Positions 22,056-32,924 of a stretch of DNA of 64,000 nucleotides are shown piece after piece (within the stretch, counting starts at the first letter, position 1; the number at the start of each line of letters is the position of its first letter). The DNA comes from Sialis fuliginosa (lineage: Eukaryota; Arthropoda; Insecta; Megaloptera; Sialidae): positions 3,846,501-3,910,500 of the forward strand of contig OY540822.1 in assembly GCA_961205875.1 (NCBI GenBank). Reading direction: 5' to 3'. The notes under the pieces were generated by a model. It searched no databases. It was not told the DNA's origin and worked only from the letters and a program-made list of their open reading frames with translations. Both the position numbers and the translations under genes were made by a program.

Positions 22056-22554
22056 TTGTTTCTTGCCTATAATATTACCAAAGTTGATTGTTACCTATCT
22101 TGTTTAAATTGATCTCAATTATATTAATTATTACTTAAGAGACTGATTAAGTGGCATTAACAGTACCTTCGGTACAAATATTGTAATACTTGTGTTAATA
22201 AAGAATAATTTAATTGTAAAAATATTTGTTTTCATTTAAATCCATGTAGTTTTCAATGAAATAATAGTTTTTTTGGTCAAAATGATATCAAAGTAACCCA
22301 TGCTTTTACTATCTTTGACGTCAGTTGCATTTCAATGCCCTGTTAAAGAAACCCCACTTCTGAGGTTACTTTGACATTTAATAAATTTAAAAAAGTAGGG
22401 AGTTAGGGGGGTGGTAGGTTTTAAATTTGCCATAGATCTGATAACCAAAGGACACATTGTTCTGTTGGCGTAAAAAAAGTGAAATTCGAGCCGTAAAAAA
22501 AAAGTTACAAACCAAAAACCTCCAAAACCTGTTCAAAGTTGCCCCGTTTTACGG

Positions 22555-22985
22555 TAGAGTTTATAACAGTTTATAAGAGTGTATAAAAGTGTATAAGAGT
22601 TTATAAAAGTGTATTTAACCAAACTGAATTAGTGTTCTAAATAAATAAAATCATAAACGCAGGCCTTGATAAATTATTTAATAACCTTTCTTGAAGAAAA
22701 CTAGTTATTTAACCTAACAATATGATATTCTAAAGTTTAATATATGTACCTTTATATATTAAATATGAGGACCTCTTTAAGAATGTATTTGTAAATAATA
22801 ATAATATAGAGATATTTTGTACTATATATTATAATTATTACAAAGAAATAGATGATTTAAACAAATTTCTAGAATATACATAATCTTATAATCCGTTGTA
22901 TAAAGTCAATTCTAAATCTTAAAAGTGTCTCGGATTAAGACTATTTATCGACATTTACATGATTCTATTTATAAGTTTTGTTACC
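22555..22985 (-). repeat. Dispersed repeat R, copy 1, second part
   Basis: This matches, in inverse orientation, about 29345-29560 (for example 'tcttaatccgagacactttt' and 'acaacggattataa'). A run of 'gtttataa(g/a)agtgtataa' units at 22558-22620 is a short tandem repeat that copy 2 lacks. Confidence 0.7.
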
Positions 22986-23089
22986 TTTAATAACAGGTAA
23001 ATAAGGGTAGGTTGAATAATAAATTCTATGAAATACGATAATGAATATGGACCAATCACACGACAAGTAAAATTCTTGAAACGCTATAC

Positions 23090-23280
23090 AGTGCGTTCAT
23101 GATGAAAGGAACAAATTCGTTTAAAATTCAGGTAATTATTTTGTGCAAAAACGCTCGGACACGTCGGTCGATTAGTTTGGTTGCGGAATTTTTTGACATA
23201 AGAAAATTGTATACAGGGTGTCTCAAGAAGAACATATACAGTCATCATTGATTTTTTTAAATGGAACATTACTTTAAAAA
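23090..23280 (+). repeat. Single arm of palindromic repeat family P
   Basis: The stretch starting GTGCGTTCATGATGAAAGG matches the left arm of the palindrome at 62679-63451 and the inverse of its right arm, including 'acaaattcgtttaaaattc', 'aaaacgctcgga' and 'agaacatatacagtcatcat'. Only one arm is present here. Confidence 0.75.
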
Positions 23281-23307
23281 TTTATTCGTATTGAATATTT
23301 CTATAAA

Positions 23308-25070
23308 CCCGGGAAAAAATTTCAGATCTGAACTGATCTCGGTTGATCTTCATTTTGGAACAAATCAGATCTTTGTAGATCTTTGTAGGTCTTTGCAGAT
23401 AGTTGTAGATCTTTGCAGATCGTTATAGATCTTTGCAGATCGTGATCTTAATAGATCGTTGTAGATCTTTGCAGATAGTTGTAGGTCGTTGCAGATCTTT
23501 GTAGATCGCTATTGATTTTTGTAGACCGTTGCAGATCTTTGCAGATCGTGATCTTTATAGATCGTTGTTGATCTTTGCAGATCGTTGTACATCTTTGCAG
23601 ATCGTCGTAGATCGTGAGATTGAAACGTATTGTTTGTATTTTAATCAATTTAAAAAAAAAGTGTATTTGTTATTTTAACAATACGGGCTTTAAATACCAG
23701 TTAATACGTGTCTGGATTTTTTTAAAATTTTTTTAAAGGCTGTAGCCGGGTAAGCATGCAAAACATGCCTTTACATGGATTTGGCTGATTATTTTTTTGG
23801 AAGTCACATTCTATTAAACATTCAACCTGACCAAATATTAGCTTCCAAAAATTTATAGTTTTCGAAAAAAAAATTTTTTTTTGATAATCTGTCAGTTGAA
23901 TTTGATGGTGCTTGAAATATATTATAGAGGTACTTATGACTCATCAGAGGTGATTTTATTATGATCCTCTGTACGTAATAAACCAGAAAAAAAATTAATA
24001 ATAATTAAAAAATCAAAAAAGACCATGTTGTCTTTGGAGGGCAATCACAATTTTTTTATATATTATACCTTGTATGTACCCAAACAACATATCAAAATCC
24101 CAAATTGATACAAAGGGTATAACATACTCGTATAAATTCGCATGCGGTCGTATCGGAGTGGCGCGAGCGTGGCGCGGGCGAGTGCAAGTGTCTTAATACT
24201 TTTAAAATATCTCTAGTTTGTTGCTAAACAGGACTGGGCTAGCCCAGAGGCATATCGAAAATTTGACGGGGCCCATAGTCTGACAAAAACAAAATATAGA
24301 GGCCGTAGCCGGGAATATATGGGAACTGCTCCATTGAATCAATTTAACAAATTTTTTTCTCATAGGTTGTTTTTTAAGTAAAATTAAATCGCCCTAAATG
24401 TCTGTGCTTCAATATATTCATTTTTGCTCCCCACACCCCTAGTATCCCGAAGTATTTTTCCCGCTGGATCGAATGAGACCAATTACAACCCTTCATCTGT
24501 GACAGGGGGTGAGTTGTGAATTTATTTATTAATTTAATACACGGGTTTCAAATATCATTCAATACGTTTCTGTACAATTTTTTTTAATTGATTAAATTAT
24601 AAACAAGGTTTCTATATAGTATATGTGTATTTGATATTTAAGGTAGACAAAAGTTTATTTATGAATAAGTACATATTATTATGGATTTATAATATATGAA
24701 TATCGCAACATAGCTCTCGCCAACACAGTATTTTCACTTTCATTCGTATATATAAGCCAAGTCGGATCAGTTAGTAATAAGGTAATACAATACATATATG
24801 GTGGTTCTCTTCTCCAGGATTGCTCTTCGAACCCAGTTACTGCGGGAAGTCAAGCTGTGTGTGTACCAAAAACAGAATCAAATCCCCGATCTACGCAGAT
24901 CTGTGTTGATCTTCATTTTGGAACATATCAACGCAGATCTACGGAGATCAACGCAGATCAACACAGATCTGTGTTGATCTGCGTTGATATGTTCCAAAAT
25001 GAAGATCAAAACAGATCTGTAAAAATGCAGATCTGATTTGATCACTTTAGATCTGAAATTTTTTCCCGGG
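23308..25070. mobile_element. GATCT-rich terminal-inverted-repeat element
   Basis: The ends are CCCGGGAAAAAATTTCAGAT (23308 onward) and its reverse complement finishing CCCGGG at 25070. Inside each end is a cluster of AGATCT/GATCT-containing short repeats. The left cluster (about 23330-23630) is a tandem array of 'gatctttgcagatcgttgta'-like units; the right cluster (about 24880-25060) has 'acgcagatc'-type units. Both share 'gatcttcattttggaacaa/tatc'. The middle (23640-24880) holds no recognisable gene. It is most simply a non-autonomous DNA element with subterminal repeat arrays. No target duplication could be assigned, so the superfamily is unknown. Confidence 0.65.
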
Positions 25071-25137
25071 AAGTTACATTATAACACTTTGTATTAAATT
25101 AACTATCTGTGAAAACGAGTAAAATCAATCCAGTAAA

Positions 25138-25834
25138 TATTGTGAAAATGTTATTGGATGTGTATCCAGTAAATATATTTATTGAGGATTCAATAAATGC
25201 TTAGGTGGAATTAAAAGACCATCTGGTGGACATCATAGAGCATTTCAAAATCGAGTCCATTGTTATTGAAATGGATAATGACTTGGTAGTAGCCGATGAG
25301 GAAGAAAATAAGGAAAATATAAATTATACTGAAGAAGACATTTCGGAAATTGATGAAGCATCGACGTCTTCAGATAATGTTGATTTAGAATACAAAAAAA
25401 AACTGTGGAATATTGGAAGCATGGGGAAAAACGACGGCGATTTGAAACAGTTCAACATCTTTTTAGAAAAATAAAAGATAAAAAAACAACTTTATCGATG
25501 GGAAGAACAAGTCGAAAAGGGCGGAACTAAAAATTATAAACTTCATGAGATTGAAGAATTTGTTTTAAACAAATTTAACGAAGCAAAATAATCCAACATT
25601 ATTGTCTATGATCATAATCTTCGTATTTTGACATTAGAAGCTAAAAAATGTTTTGAATTTCCGACATTTATGGCGTCAAATCATTGGCTGTACAATTTTA
25701 AACTCCGAAAAAACATTGTTAGCCGAAAAATGACAAAATATATTACTTCCTCTAACTGCCAAATATAATAGTCAGTGCGGACAATTTTGTTAAAGAAACG
25801 AAACTACAAATAGGAAAGATACATCCTCAAAATG
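25138..25834 (+). pseudogene. DDE-type transposase, N-terminal half (decayed)
   Basis: The frame near 25205-25474 is acidic (ENKENINYTEEDISEIDEASTSSD). Beyond a stop it continues as IKKQLYRWEEQVEKGGTKNYKLHEIEEFVLNKFNEAK, then LRILTLEAKKCFEFPTFMASNHWLYNFKLRKNIVSRKMT (about 25600-25740). The last block has the pattern of a transposase DNA-binding helix-turn-helix (W...F...H.I.SRK.T). The same gene appears to continue after a Tc1-like insertion at about 27420. Several stops are present. Confidence 0.65.
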
Positions 25835-25836
25835 TA

Positions 25837-27412
25837 CACTACCGCTCAAAAGTTTCCGGGCACTTACAGACATAATATTTTATTGATTTTTTGAATTATT
25901 TTGTACACTTTAATGGTTCAGTACTTACACAGAACTATTAAAATTTAATGTTTGGTATTTATTTTTGCAACCTCTTTGAAGATTACTGAAATTCAGGTAA
26001 AAATACACCAAATATCATTTTTCGTCGAATTTAACGTTAGTAATTTTTAACAGTTAATCTTCTCTGATTCACAACAATTTCGGATTACTTAGGATTTGAG
26101 AATAAAATTAATCACTACCAGGTAGATTTGATAGCTTAGGGGGTATAAAAGCTCACCACAACCCTTATTCCCTCAGTTGTTGTTCTACTTCTGAAAGGAC
26201 ATCATGATTGTGCTAAAATCTTATAATAATCGTTTGTGATGGAAAAATCAAAGGATTTGAGTGTTGAAAAACGATCTTCGGTGATAACTTTATATGCTGA
26301 AGGATATTCAGAACGAGATATTACTGAAAAATTTAAAATACCGAAGTCGACAGTGCATGACACAATCGTTCGGTTTAGGTCGACAGGCCTTAACACGACC
26401 AAAAAACGAAGTGGAAGGCCTAAATGTACGACAGCCGCTGAGGATATGACTATTAAAGTAATATGCAAGAGAAATCGACGATTGACAGCATCTCAAATAC
26501 GCGCTGCATTCAACAATTCTCATACTAAAGGTGTTTCTGTATCAACAGTAAAAAGACGGCTTTACAAGTGGAACCTAAAAGGACGAATTGCGGTAAAAAA
26601 AACATTACTACGACATCAAAATAAAATTAAAAGGATGAAGTGGGGACAAGATCACCAGAATTTCACAGTTGAGGACTGGGGAAATGTACTATGGACAGAC
26701 GAATCTAAGTTTGAAGTGTTCGGGCAAAACAGACGCGTTTACGTGAGACGAACGGAAAAAGAAAACATGATTCCTGCCTGTGTAGTACCAACTGTGAAGC
26801 ATGGGGGTCTGTTATGGTCTGGGGGTGTTTTTCTTCTGCGGGAGTTGGAGATCTCATTCGAATAGATGGAATTATGAAAAAAGAGGACTATAAACAAATA
26901 TCAGAAGAGAATGCTGTTCCTTCAGGATTGCGGTTAATTGGTCCTGGGTTTATATTCATGTAGGATAACGACCCAAAACATGATTCTAAGCTCTGTAGGA
27001 GTTACCTTGCTGAAAAGGAAGATGACGGCACGCTCAAAAATATGAATTGGCCGGCTCAATCACCCTAGAGCTCCTTTGGGATGAATTGGATCGGGAGGTA
27101 AGAAAACACTGTCCTACATCAAAGGATCATCTCTGGAACATTTTACAAGAAGTCTGGAAGAATATAAAACCAGAAACCATCCAAAAATTAATAGAACGAA
27201 TGCCGAGAATAACTGAGAAAATTGTAAAAGTAAAAGGTGGTTTTTTCGATGAAAGACATGTATAAGCTTTATTGATTTTGAAATAAAAAATATATTGCTA
27301 AAACTGTTTTATTTCATTAATATATCCTTAATACACTTTATATAATCAAAAAAGTTCAATAGTTTTAAAATAAAAAGTGGGTTTAATTTGGAAATTCATT
27401 CTGGTCGCACTT
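25837..27412 (+). mobile_element. Tc1/mariner-like element inserted in the DDE gene
   Basis: A left end CACTACCGCTCAAAAGTTTCC starts after TA at 25835-25836, and a transposase reading frame follows. The right terminal repeat is not recognisable, so the 3' boundary (about 27412, where the host DDE gene seems to resume) is approximate. Confidence 0.65.
26239..27265 (+). pseudogene. Tc1-like transposase, frameshifted
   Basis: From the ATG at 26239 it reads a bipartite paired-like DNA-binding region, including EKRSSVITLYAEGYSERDI, IPKSTVHDTIVRF and an RSGRPKCTT GRPR-like hook. A second helix-turn-helix (LTASQIRAAFN...VSVSTVKRRL) follows, then the catalytic start VLWTDESKFEVFG. A frameshift near 26800 and a stop near 26960 follow, with the second catalytic Asp still visible (DNDPKHDSK). 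After another break the acidic block LELLWDELDREVRKHCP carries the third catalytic residue (27047-27265). Length and order are normal for Tc1, but the frame is broken at three or more places. Confidence 0.88.
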
Positions 27413-27745
27413 TATCTGAAAAAAGGAATAAAAAAGGAGAAACTATAGTGCAATCTGTCTTCTATTACAAACCGTTATACTATTCAACCCTTAATATCAG
27501 CAAATGGCGATCTACTTTCACCTCTCTTCGTCGTTTTAAAAGAGTCTACTGGCGATTTAAGTCCTAGAGTCCAAAAAACTGTATTTAGGCCTCCAAATAT
27601 CATTTTTACCTCGACTAAATCCGGAAAAATGACCAAAAAGGAAATGCAGTTGTGGTTTAAAGATATTTACTTTCCACATGTTGGTGAAAACACTGTTCTG
27701 TTGTTAGATTCTTGGAACGCTTATAATGAACACTTCATAAAATAA
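27413..27745 (+). pseudogene. DDE-type transposase, central part (decayed)
   Basis: Reading across frames gives LISANGDLLSPLFVVLKESTGDLSPRVQKTVFRPPN, then IIFTSTKSGKMTKKEMQLWF and PHVGENTVLLLDSWNAYNE (about 27480-27740). The SANG...LFVVLKE and LLLDSW blocks are the order seen in pogo/jerky-like DDE transposases, with the Asp in LLLDSW as a likely catalytic residue. It probably continues the N-terminal half at 25138-25834. Confidence 0.65.
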
Positions 27746-28525
27746 TTCGGGCAAGACATACACGAGTGTATGCCATAAGGGTTCCGAAGTACGTACTACG
27801 TGAAATGTTTGGAACCACTTACAGGTGCATTTTTAAGTTAAAGTTAAAATATAAAAAAGTGTCAAGTACTACTAATTGAGATCTATATTTTGACATACCA
27901 CATGCCTAGATATCAAAAAAAAAATTATGACGCCCCTCCCTATAATTCCAAAATTTAAAATTATTTTGTTGACTTTAGTATTTGTCGTTGGTAGTCCCAC
28001 CAAAGCCTCGTTACCAAATTTTTTTCAGATTTTTTGAGCCAGTAGTTACAGAGTAAGAGGGGGGTGGGGGACAAAATAAAACACTACTTTTAGCCCCCTA
28101 CAGGCGCCATTTTTGAGTTAGAAAAAAAATAAAAAATATGGTCATGTTCTACGAATTGAGATGTACATTTTGACATCTTGGTATAAATTTTTTTGTTTTT
28201 TTTTTGGATTTGCTTTAAAGCCCCCAACAGGCACAATTTTTAATTTAGAAAAAAAAATAGAAAAAGAGTCAAATTCCGCTTGTTTGGTTATACATTTTAA
28301 CGTGCCACATGCCTTGGTATAAAAAAATTTTTTTTACCTAGCTTATTGCCCCCCCTGAAAAATTATTTATTCAATAAATTTGTACATATTTTACATGTTC
28401 AGTAAAAATTTAAAGTTTCTAGCTTATATAGTTTATTTAGCTTTGAGTGAAAAGGACGGACGGACGGACGACAAAGTGAGATTAATAGGGTTTCCTCGTA
28501 ACCCTAAAAAGTAATACCAGAAAAT
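27746..28525. repeat. Insert with GGACGGACGGACG simple repeat
   Basis: This separates two parts of the same DDE gene. It has three similar units beginning 'cccctacaggcgcc' or similar (about 27822, 28100, 28226), a GGAC tandem run near 28454-28467, and a right end resembling the AGGTTTCCGTAG-type end of the element at 37081-37728. It is probably a non-autonomous insertion. Confidence 0.5.
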
Positions 28526-28942
28526 AAAGTAATGAAAATTTTGACAATTCCAAAACACACGACAGGCAAAATTCAACCGCTCGATGTATATGGATTTAGA
28601 ATCTGGAAGAATTTTGTTCGGCGTTTTTCTGATTTAGTTCTTCTTCTTAATACTGATATCAATCTCCATCTACGTGACAATATTTTGAAATTACAATCTT
28701 TAGTACACAACCAATTCTCATCCCCTCGTTTCAAGCCCTTGTTTCGATATGATTGGTTTCGTAGTGGTTTCATTGAAGAACGACCCAGTCCATTTGAAAA
28801 CCCAGTATACTTTTGTTTTCTTCAAGAATATATTGAAAATTGTCAGAACTGTAGTTATGATAATATTGGGATAATTATGTGTGCTTGGTGTAAAAATTTT
28901 TTTGTGTGTAGATCATTTTTTTATTCAATATCACTACTGTGA
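28526..28942 (+). pseudogene. DDE-type transposase, C-terminal part
   Basis: The frame starting MKILTIPKHTTGKIQPLDVYGFRIWKNFV carries the third catalytic region (IQPLD). It continues DINLHLRDNILKLQSLVHNQFSSPRF and FRYDWFRSGF, and ends with a Cys-containing tail (CQNCSY...CAWCKNFFVC). It is open for 136 codons but is only the C-terminal part of the gene whose other parts lie at 25138-25834 and 27413-27745. Confidence 0.75.
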
Positions 28943-29339
28943 ACAATATGTTCAGTAATTTGTGTCAAATATTCTAATTTGACAATATAGCTTGACACTT
29001 AAAGTATTGGTTTTGTTCAAAAAATCAGTGCTCGATTTCAATTAATGTTTCAGTCCTATAGAATCCGAAAAAATGTTTTTAAGACAAATTTATGTCTATC
29101 CGAAAAACTACCCAAATGATCCAACAGCTGAATGAAAAAAAAACTTAAAATTTAGTACATTTATTTCTTACGTTGATCTGATAGAAAATAACAACCATTT
29201 CAATTTTCCTTGAAATAGATAGTTTGTATTTACTAATAAATATTATTTTGTTGGAAGCTAACAGAATAAAGTGATGTATATGTTTTCTTAAATAACGTTT
29301 TGAATAAAACGATTTGCCACTTATTTACCTACTAGTAAA
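28943..29339. other. AT-rich spacer
   Basis: No gene or clear repeat is recognised. Confidence 0.4.
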
Positions 29340-30140
29340 GGTAATAAAACTACGATCATATGTAAATGTCGATAAATAGTCTTAATCCGAGACACTTTTA
29401 TTTTATACAACGGATTATAATATTATGCATATATTCTAGCACAAAATATCTTCATATTATTATTATTTACAAATACATTCTTAAAGAAACCCTCATATTT
29501 AATATATGAAGGTGCATATGTATATTTAACATTAGAATAGTTTAGAATATCATATTATGTATTGATCAACGGTGAACAAATGTGCCGATATCTCCGGAGT
29601 TTGAGGACCCGTTATTTTGAAATGATATATCATTGTATTCAGAATACAATAATCTATTGATTTCTAAAATAAAAAATAATAATTTTTGAAAAAAAATGTG
29701 GGGTGTCAATTATAACCCCCAAATAAAATTTTTAGGGGGTACCACATTTATGCAATTTTATAGCTCTTGTAATGCCAAACAAATTTTGTATTATACTATT
29801 ATACTATTTAGTATTGTCACTTCCAAGCGGTTTACGACCTATTTACAAAATTAAAATTTTACCCTCATTTTCAAGGGTCGATTTCACCACCTAAACTTAA
29901 AAACAGGCACGTATAAAAAAATACTTGTCCTTAATTTTGACCCAAAGAACATTTTTACCAAGTTTCATTAAAATCGGAGAGTGGCACCTGGGGATGTTTG
30001 CTTGTTAGGTCCGATCCGACCCGGTTCAAACTTTACAAACAAAAATTAAGCCCAGTGCGATCCGATTCGAATTTAGGACCGGGTAATTCGGACTGGATCG
30101 GGTTGGCCCGGCCCGAACTGATCTAAGAAAATTGTTTTGT
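29340..30140 (+). repeat. Dispersed repeat R, copy 2 (not interrupted)
   Basis: This is the inverse counterpart of 19195-19827 plus 22555-22985. It lacks the pogo insertion and about 300 bases that surround the insertion point in copy 1. It ends in a GC-rich block (GATCGGGTTGGCCCGGCCCG, about 30091). Confidence 0.7.
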
Positions 30141-30169
30141 ATTAAAAGTTTGATTCATGAAAATAATCA

Positions 30170-31020
30170 ACTTAGCGACATTGATAAAGTCCATTATTTG
30201 GTGAGCCAGTTGAGTGGATGGATCAGCAGTTCAGGTTTGCCCTCAATTGGTGGGAATTATTTGGTTATGTGGAACGCTTTGGTAAAAAAGTATCAGAATC
30301 TACGCATGTAAGCGACGAATTATTAAGAGCAGATAATTAATTTTAAACCTATTTCGATTTGCTTGATTCTTATATAGAATCCTATGCTGAAAAGTTAACA
30401 TCAAAATTAAACGGTTATGAGTGCTTACGAGCTATAGAGGACAATTTAAAAGATATATTTGAAAAGGCAAGTGTTAATAACTTGGTAGGTAATTATTTAT
30501 CAGCAAGTCAAAAGATAGCTGAAGGGGAAGGAGAGACTGTCGTGGAGAAAGATTCTTTCTCTTTCTCATCCGATGAAGATGATGGTAATGCCCCACCGCC
30601 ACCAAAGAGAAGACAAGTTAAACGAAGAAGATCATCTTCAAGTTCTTCTGGCAGTGATGATCCTAGACCAGAATTACCAAGTCGAGAAGATACTGAGCTA
30701 AGGGCATTGCGCAGTTTTCGTAACGACGAGGTTTTGTCATTACAATGCTATAGAAATACAGTGCCATGGTATCAAAATTTTCGTCATTTCTGAAGAGGAA
30801 ATTCAAATCCAAAAAACAATCATTGATGATAATCGATCCCACATCAAGCCTTTTATTGGTATACTGGAGGTACACCATGTAAGAGGAAATGTCTTTAAGT
30901 TGTATACGAAGAGGTTCAGTTGCTCTAATAGCGACTTATTGTTAGGTGACATTATTTGTCGTCAACATAATACTTCCAAATTGAATACTGCTGAAATATA
31001 CCTGTGTGATATATGTATAA
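30170..31020 (+). pseudogene. Broken gene of unknown family, gag-like start
   Basis: An opening stretch (DIDKVHYLVSQLSG...GGNYLVMWNALVKKYQNLR, 30175-30310) resembles a BEL/Pao or related gag. After a stop comes a 144-codon frame (30359-30793) with an amphipathic helix-rich start, an acidic Ser patch (FSFSSDEDDGN), PPPPKRRQVKRRR basic residues and a poly-Ser run. A shifted frame then continues ISEEEIQIQKTIIDD to NTAEIYLCDIC (30790-31015). I do not recognise the product. The charged low-complexity middle suggests a nucleic-acid-binding or nuclear protein, but this is inference. Confidence 0.4.
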
Positions 31021-31345
31021 GTACGTGTAGTTAAGATAATTAAGAAATGTAATTTTTTAAACTAATACCGATATCTGTGTGATATATAAGTACGTGTACT
31101 TAAGATAATTAAGAAATGTAATTTTTTAAACTAATACCGATATCTGTGTGATATATGTATAAGTACGTGTACTTAAGATAATTAAGAAATGTTATTTTTT
31201 AAATTAATACCGATACCTGTGTGATATATAAGTACGTGTACTTAAGATAATTAAGAAATGTAATTTTTTAAATTAATACCGATACCTGTGTGATATATAA
31301 GTACGTGTACTTAGGATAATTAAGAAATGTAGTTTTTTAAATTAA
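30995..31345. repeat. About 72-bp tandem repeat, five copies
   Basis: The unit runs from 'taccgatatctgtgtgatat' through 'taagtacgtgtacttaagat' to 'aagaaatgtaattttttaaa'. It occurs about five times head-to-tail with small length differences (an optional 'gtat' after 'gatata'). Confidence 0.85.
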
Positions 31346-31439
31346 ATTGTTTAGAATTATATTGTTTGGAAAAACCCACGTCCTACCTCTACTTTTGTAG
31401 GCCTTAAAAAATACAATTTATAAAAGAGTCTGTCAATAA

Positions 31440-31567
31440 TTCGATTACGGAGAAAAATAAAATAGATGGCCAAATTAAAAGTCTTCAGAAAAGTACCGCT
31501 CCAATAAAAGGAAGACACGTGGAAGTAAGCCACAATTTAATTTTTTCTATGGTGGAGATGGCAAAGT
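31440..31567 (+). pseudogene. Transib (RAG1-like) transposase, part 1
   Basis: Reading gives GRHVEVSHNLIFSMV and then, after a two-base slip, DGKVCNAL running into the target duplication. The LIFSMVDGKVCNALT block is conserved in Transib transposases, relatives of the RAG1 recombinase core. The LINE insertion at 31581 splits it; the reading continues at 35436 with TDTTSTQKCYLCGASSK in the same frame once one 13-base duplication is removed. Confidence 0.7.
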
Positions 31568-31580
31568 ATGCAATGCGCTT
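31568..31580. other. 13-bp target duplication, left copy
   Basis: ATGCAATGCGCTT occurs here and again at 35423-35435, flanking the LINE exactly. Confidence 0.9.
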
Positions 31581-31977
31581 GGGGTCGAGGGATTAGAGTA
31601 GATAGTCAAACGGCTGTAATAAGCTGCGCGATTAAAGAAACTCCAACACCGGGGGTACAGCTGAGCCTAGCACCCCAGCACAGCTGTACTCAAGACCGTT
31701 GGGTACCATCTTCAGAAAGATGGTGTGCGATCTAAGATTGCATCCTTCACGCGGTGGCCCTTTTGAAACTAAACTCAGCGGATCTAGACTGGGAAGTCGA
31801 AAAACATCTCCCAATCCAAGGTGTAAGCTATCGTGCTGAGGGATGAATGGCACTGGGTTATTGTGTCATGAACGATGCCCTTGGGAAACCTGGCGAAATC
31901 CCATTGTATTTAGCCTTGCCCCGTATGAGGCTGTCCGGGGAATGACACACACTTGCCTCACTACTCGTGGGAACAAC

Positions 31978-32914
31978 ATGAAGAAACTAAACCAAAAAAC
32001 AACCGAGGGCTCCCCACCGGGAGACCTCAAACTCGATGCTGGAGGCCCCTCTGGGAAAACCAGCACCGCCACACCTCATCCTCAGGAGGCCCCTGAAAAG
32101 GGGCTACTTGAGGATGTCAACAAGCTCAGCCTAGAAGGGCATCCCAAAAGGGAACCCATCTCTGGTGCTGAGAAGAAGAGACGGAGGAAGGCTAAAGCAG
32201 CTGCCTCCACCTCACAGGAGGAGGCTTCAACCTCTGGCGGCTCCAAACGGATGCGGTCACCAGGAGACTCCCCCTGACACCAAACAACTGGTGAAGAAAC
32301 CGAAGGTTCCACAACTGAAACCTTCGAGCTACGCCCAGGCTGTGGACAGCTCCTTAAGGGTGACCATTGTTAGCGATGGCTACCCCGAGACCAAAATCTC
32401 GGAGGAGCAATCTGCAGCACTGGACAAGGCTATCTGGGAGAAATTGGTAGGCTTGCCCCTCGAGGTGGCCATGCCAATCTTCCAGGATTCTCGACTCGTA
32501 AAGGGAGCCTTTTTGATTTCCTGCTCGAACGAGTCGACAAAGGAGTGGCTGAAAGAGGCTACCAAAGACCTTAAGCCATGGGAGGGCGCAAAACTCCAAC
32601 TAGTGGAGCAGAGTGACCTCCCTAAGCTTAAGAGAATGATGGTAAGGATCCCTGGTGAGTCCAGGGAACTTACAGAAATCTTCACCCTGCTGGAAAGGCA
32701 GAATCCAGGGCTTCGTACCGAGGACTGGAGGCTCTTCAGCAAGACGGCGGATCCCCCAAAAGGATTTCGCATGATCCTAGGTGTTGACGAAGCATCTTTA
32801 GACTTCTTGAAGTCTAAGGACTTCAGACCTTTCCTGGGCACAAAGAGAGTGACCTTTGTGCTGCTAAAGAAGCCACCCCCGAAGGAGAAGACGGATAGAG
32901 AAGCCGGGAAATAA
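31978..32914 (+). pseudogene. LINE ORF1 (DUF4780-type), one frameshift
   Basis: The likely start is MKKLNQKTTEGSPPG at 31978; an ATG at 31843 is also in frame. A hydrophilic, basic, Ser/Thr-rich first part (EKKRRRKAKAAAS...) ends at a run of C bases near 32270. There the frame changes by one, and the second part follows: SYAQAVDSSLRVTIVSDGYPE, SAALDKAIWEKLVG, WEGAKLQLVEQSDLPKLKRMMVRIPG and FLGTKRVTFVLLKKPPP. This second part matches the DUF4780 domain found in insect non-LTR retroelement ORF1 proteins. It would bind the element RNA. The homopolymer frameshift could be a real mutation or a sequencing slip. Confidence 0.8.
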
Positions 32915-32924
32915 CCATTGGTTA

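Larger units (their letters stand above)
19828..22554 (+). mobile_element. pogo-superfamily DNA transposon, ends intact
   Basis: The terminal inverted repeats begin CCGTAAAACGGGGC on the left and end GCCCCGTTTTACGG on the right, with similarity continuing for about 23 bases (ACTTTGA). TA flanks both ends (19826-19827, 22555-22556), the expected pogo target duplication. It is inserted in dispersed repeat R, another copy of which lies at 29340-30140. A single long reading frame with two in-frame stops lies inside. A probable 5' UTR intron precedes it. The element is 2727 bp, a normal size for an autonomous pogo relative. Confidence 0.9.

Noticed and set aside
23448-23648. Frame with repeated DLQRSTTI-like units
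   Set aside because: It is the translation of the GATCT tandem array.
30995-31345. CRISPR-like direct repeats
   Set aside because: Repeats are contiguous 72-bp units without unique spacers, and the window is eukaryotic.
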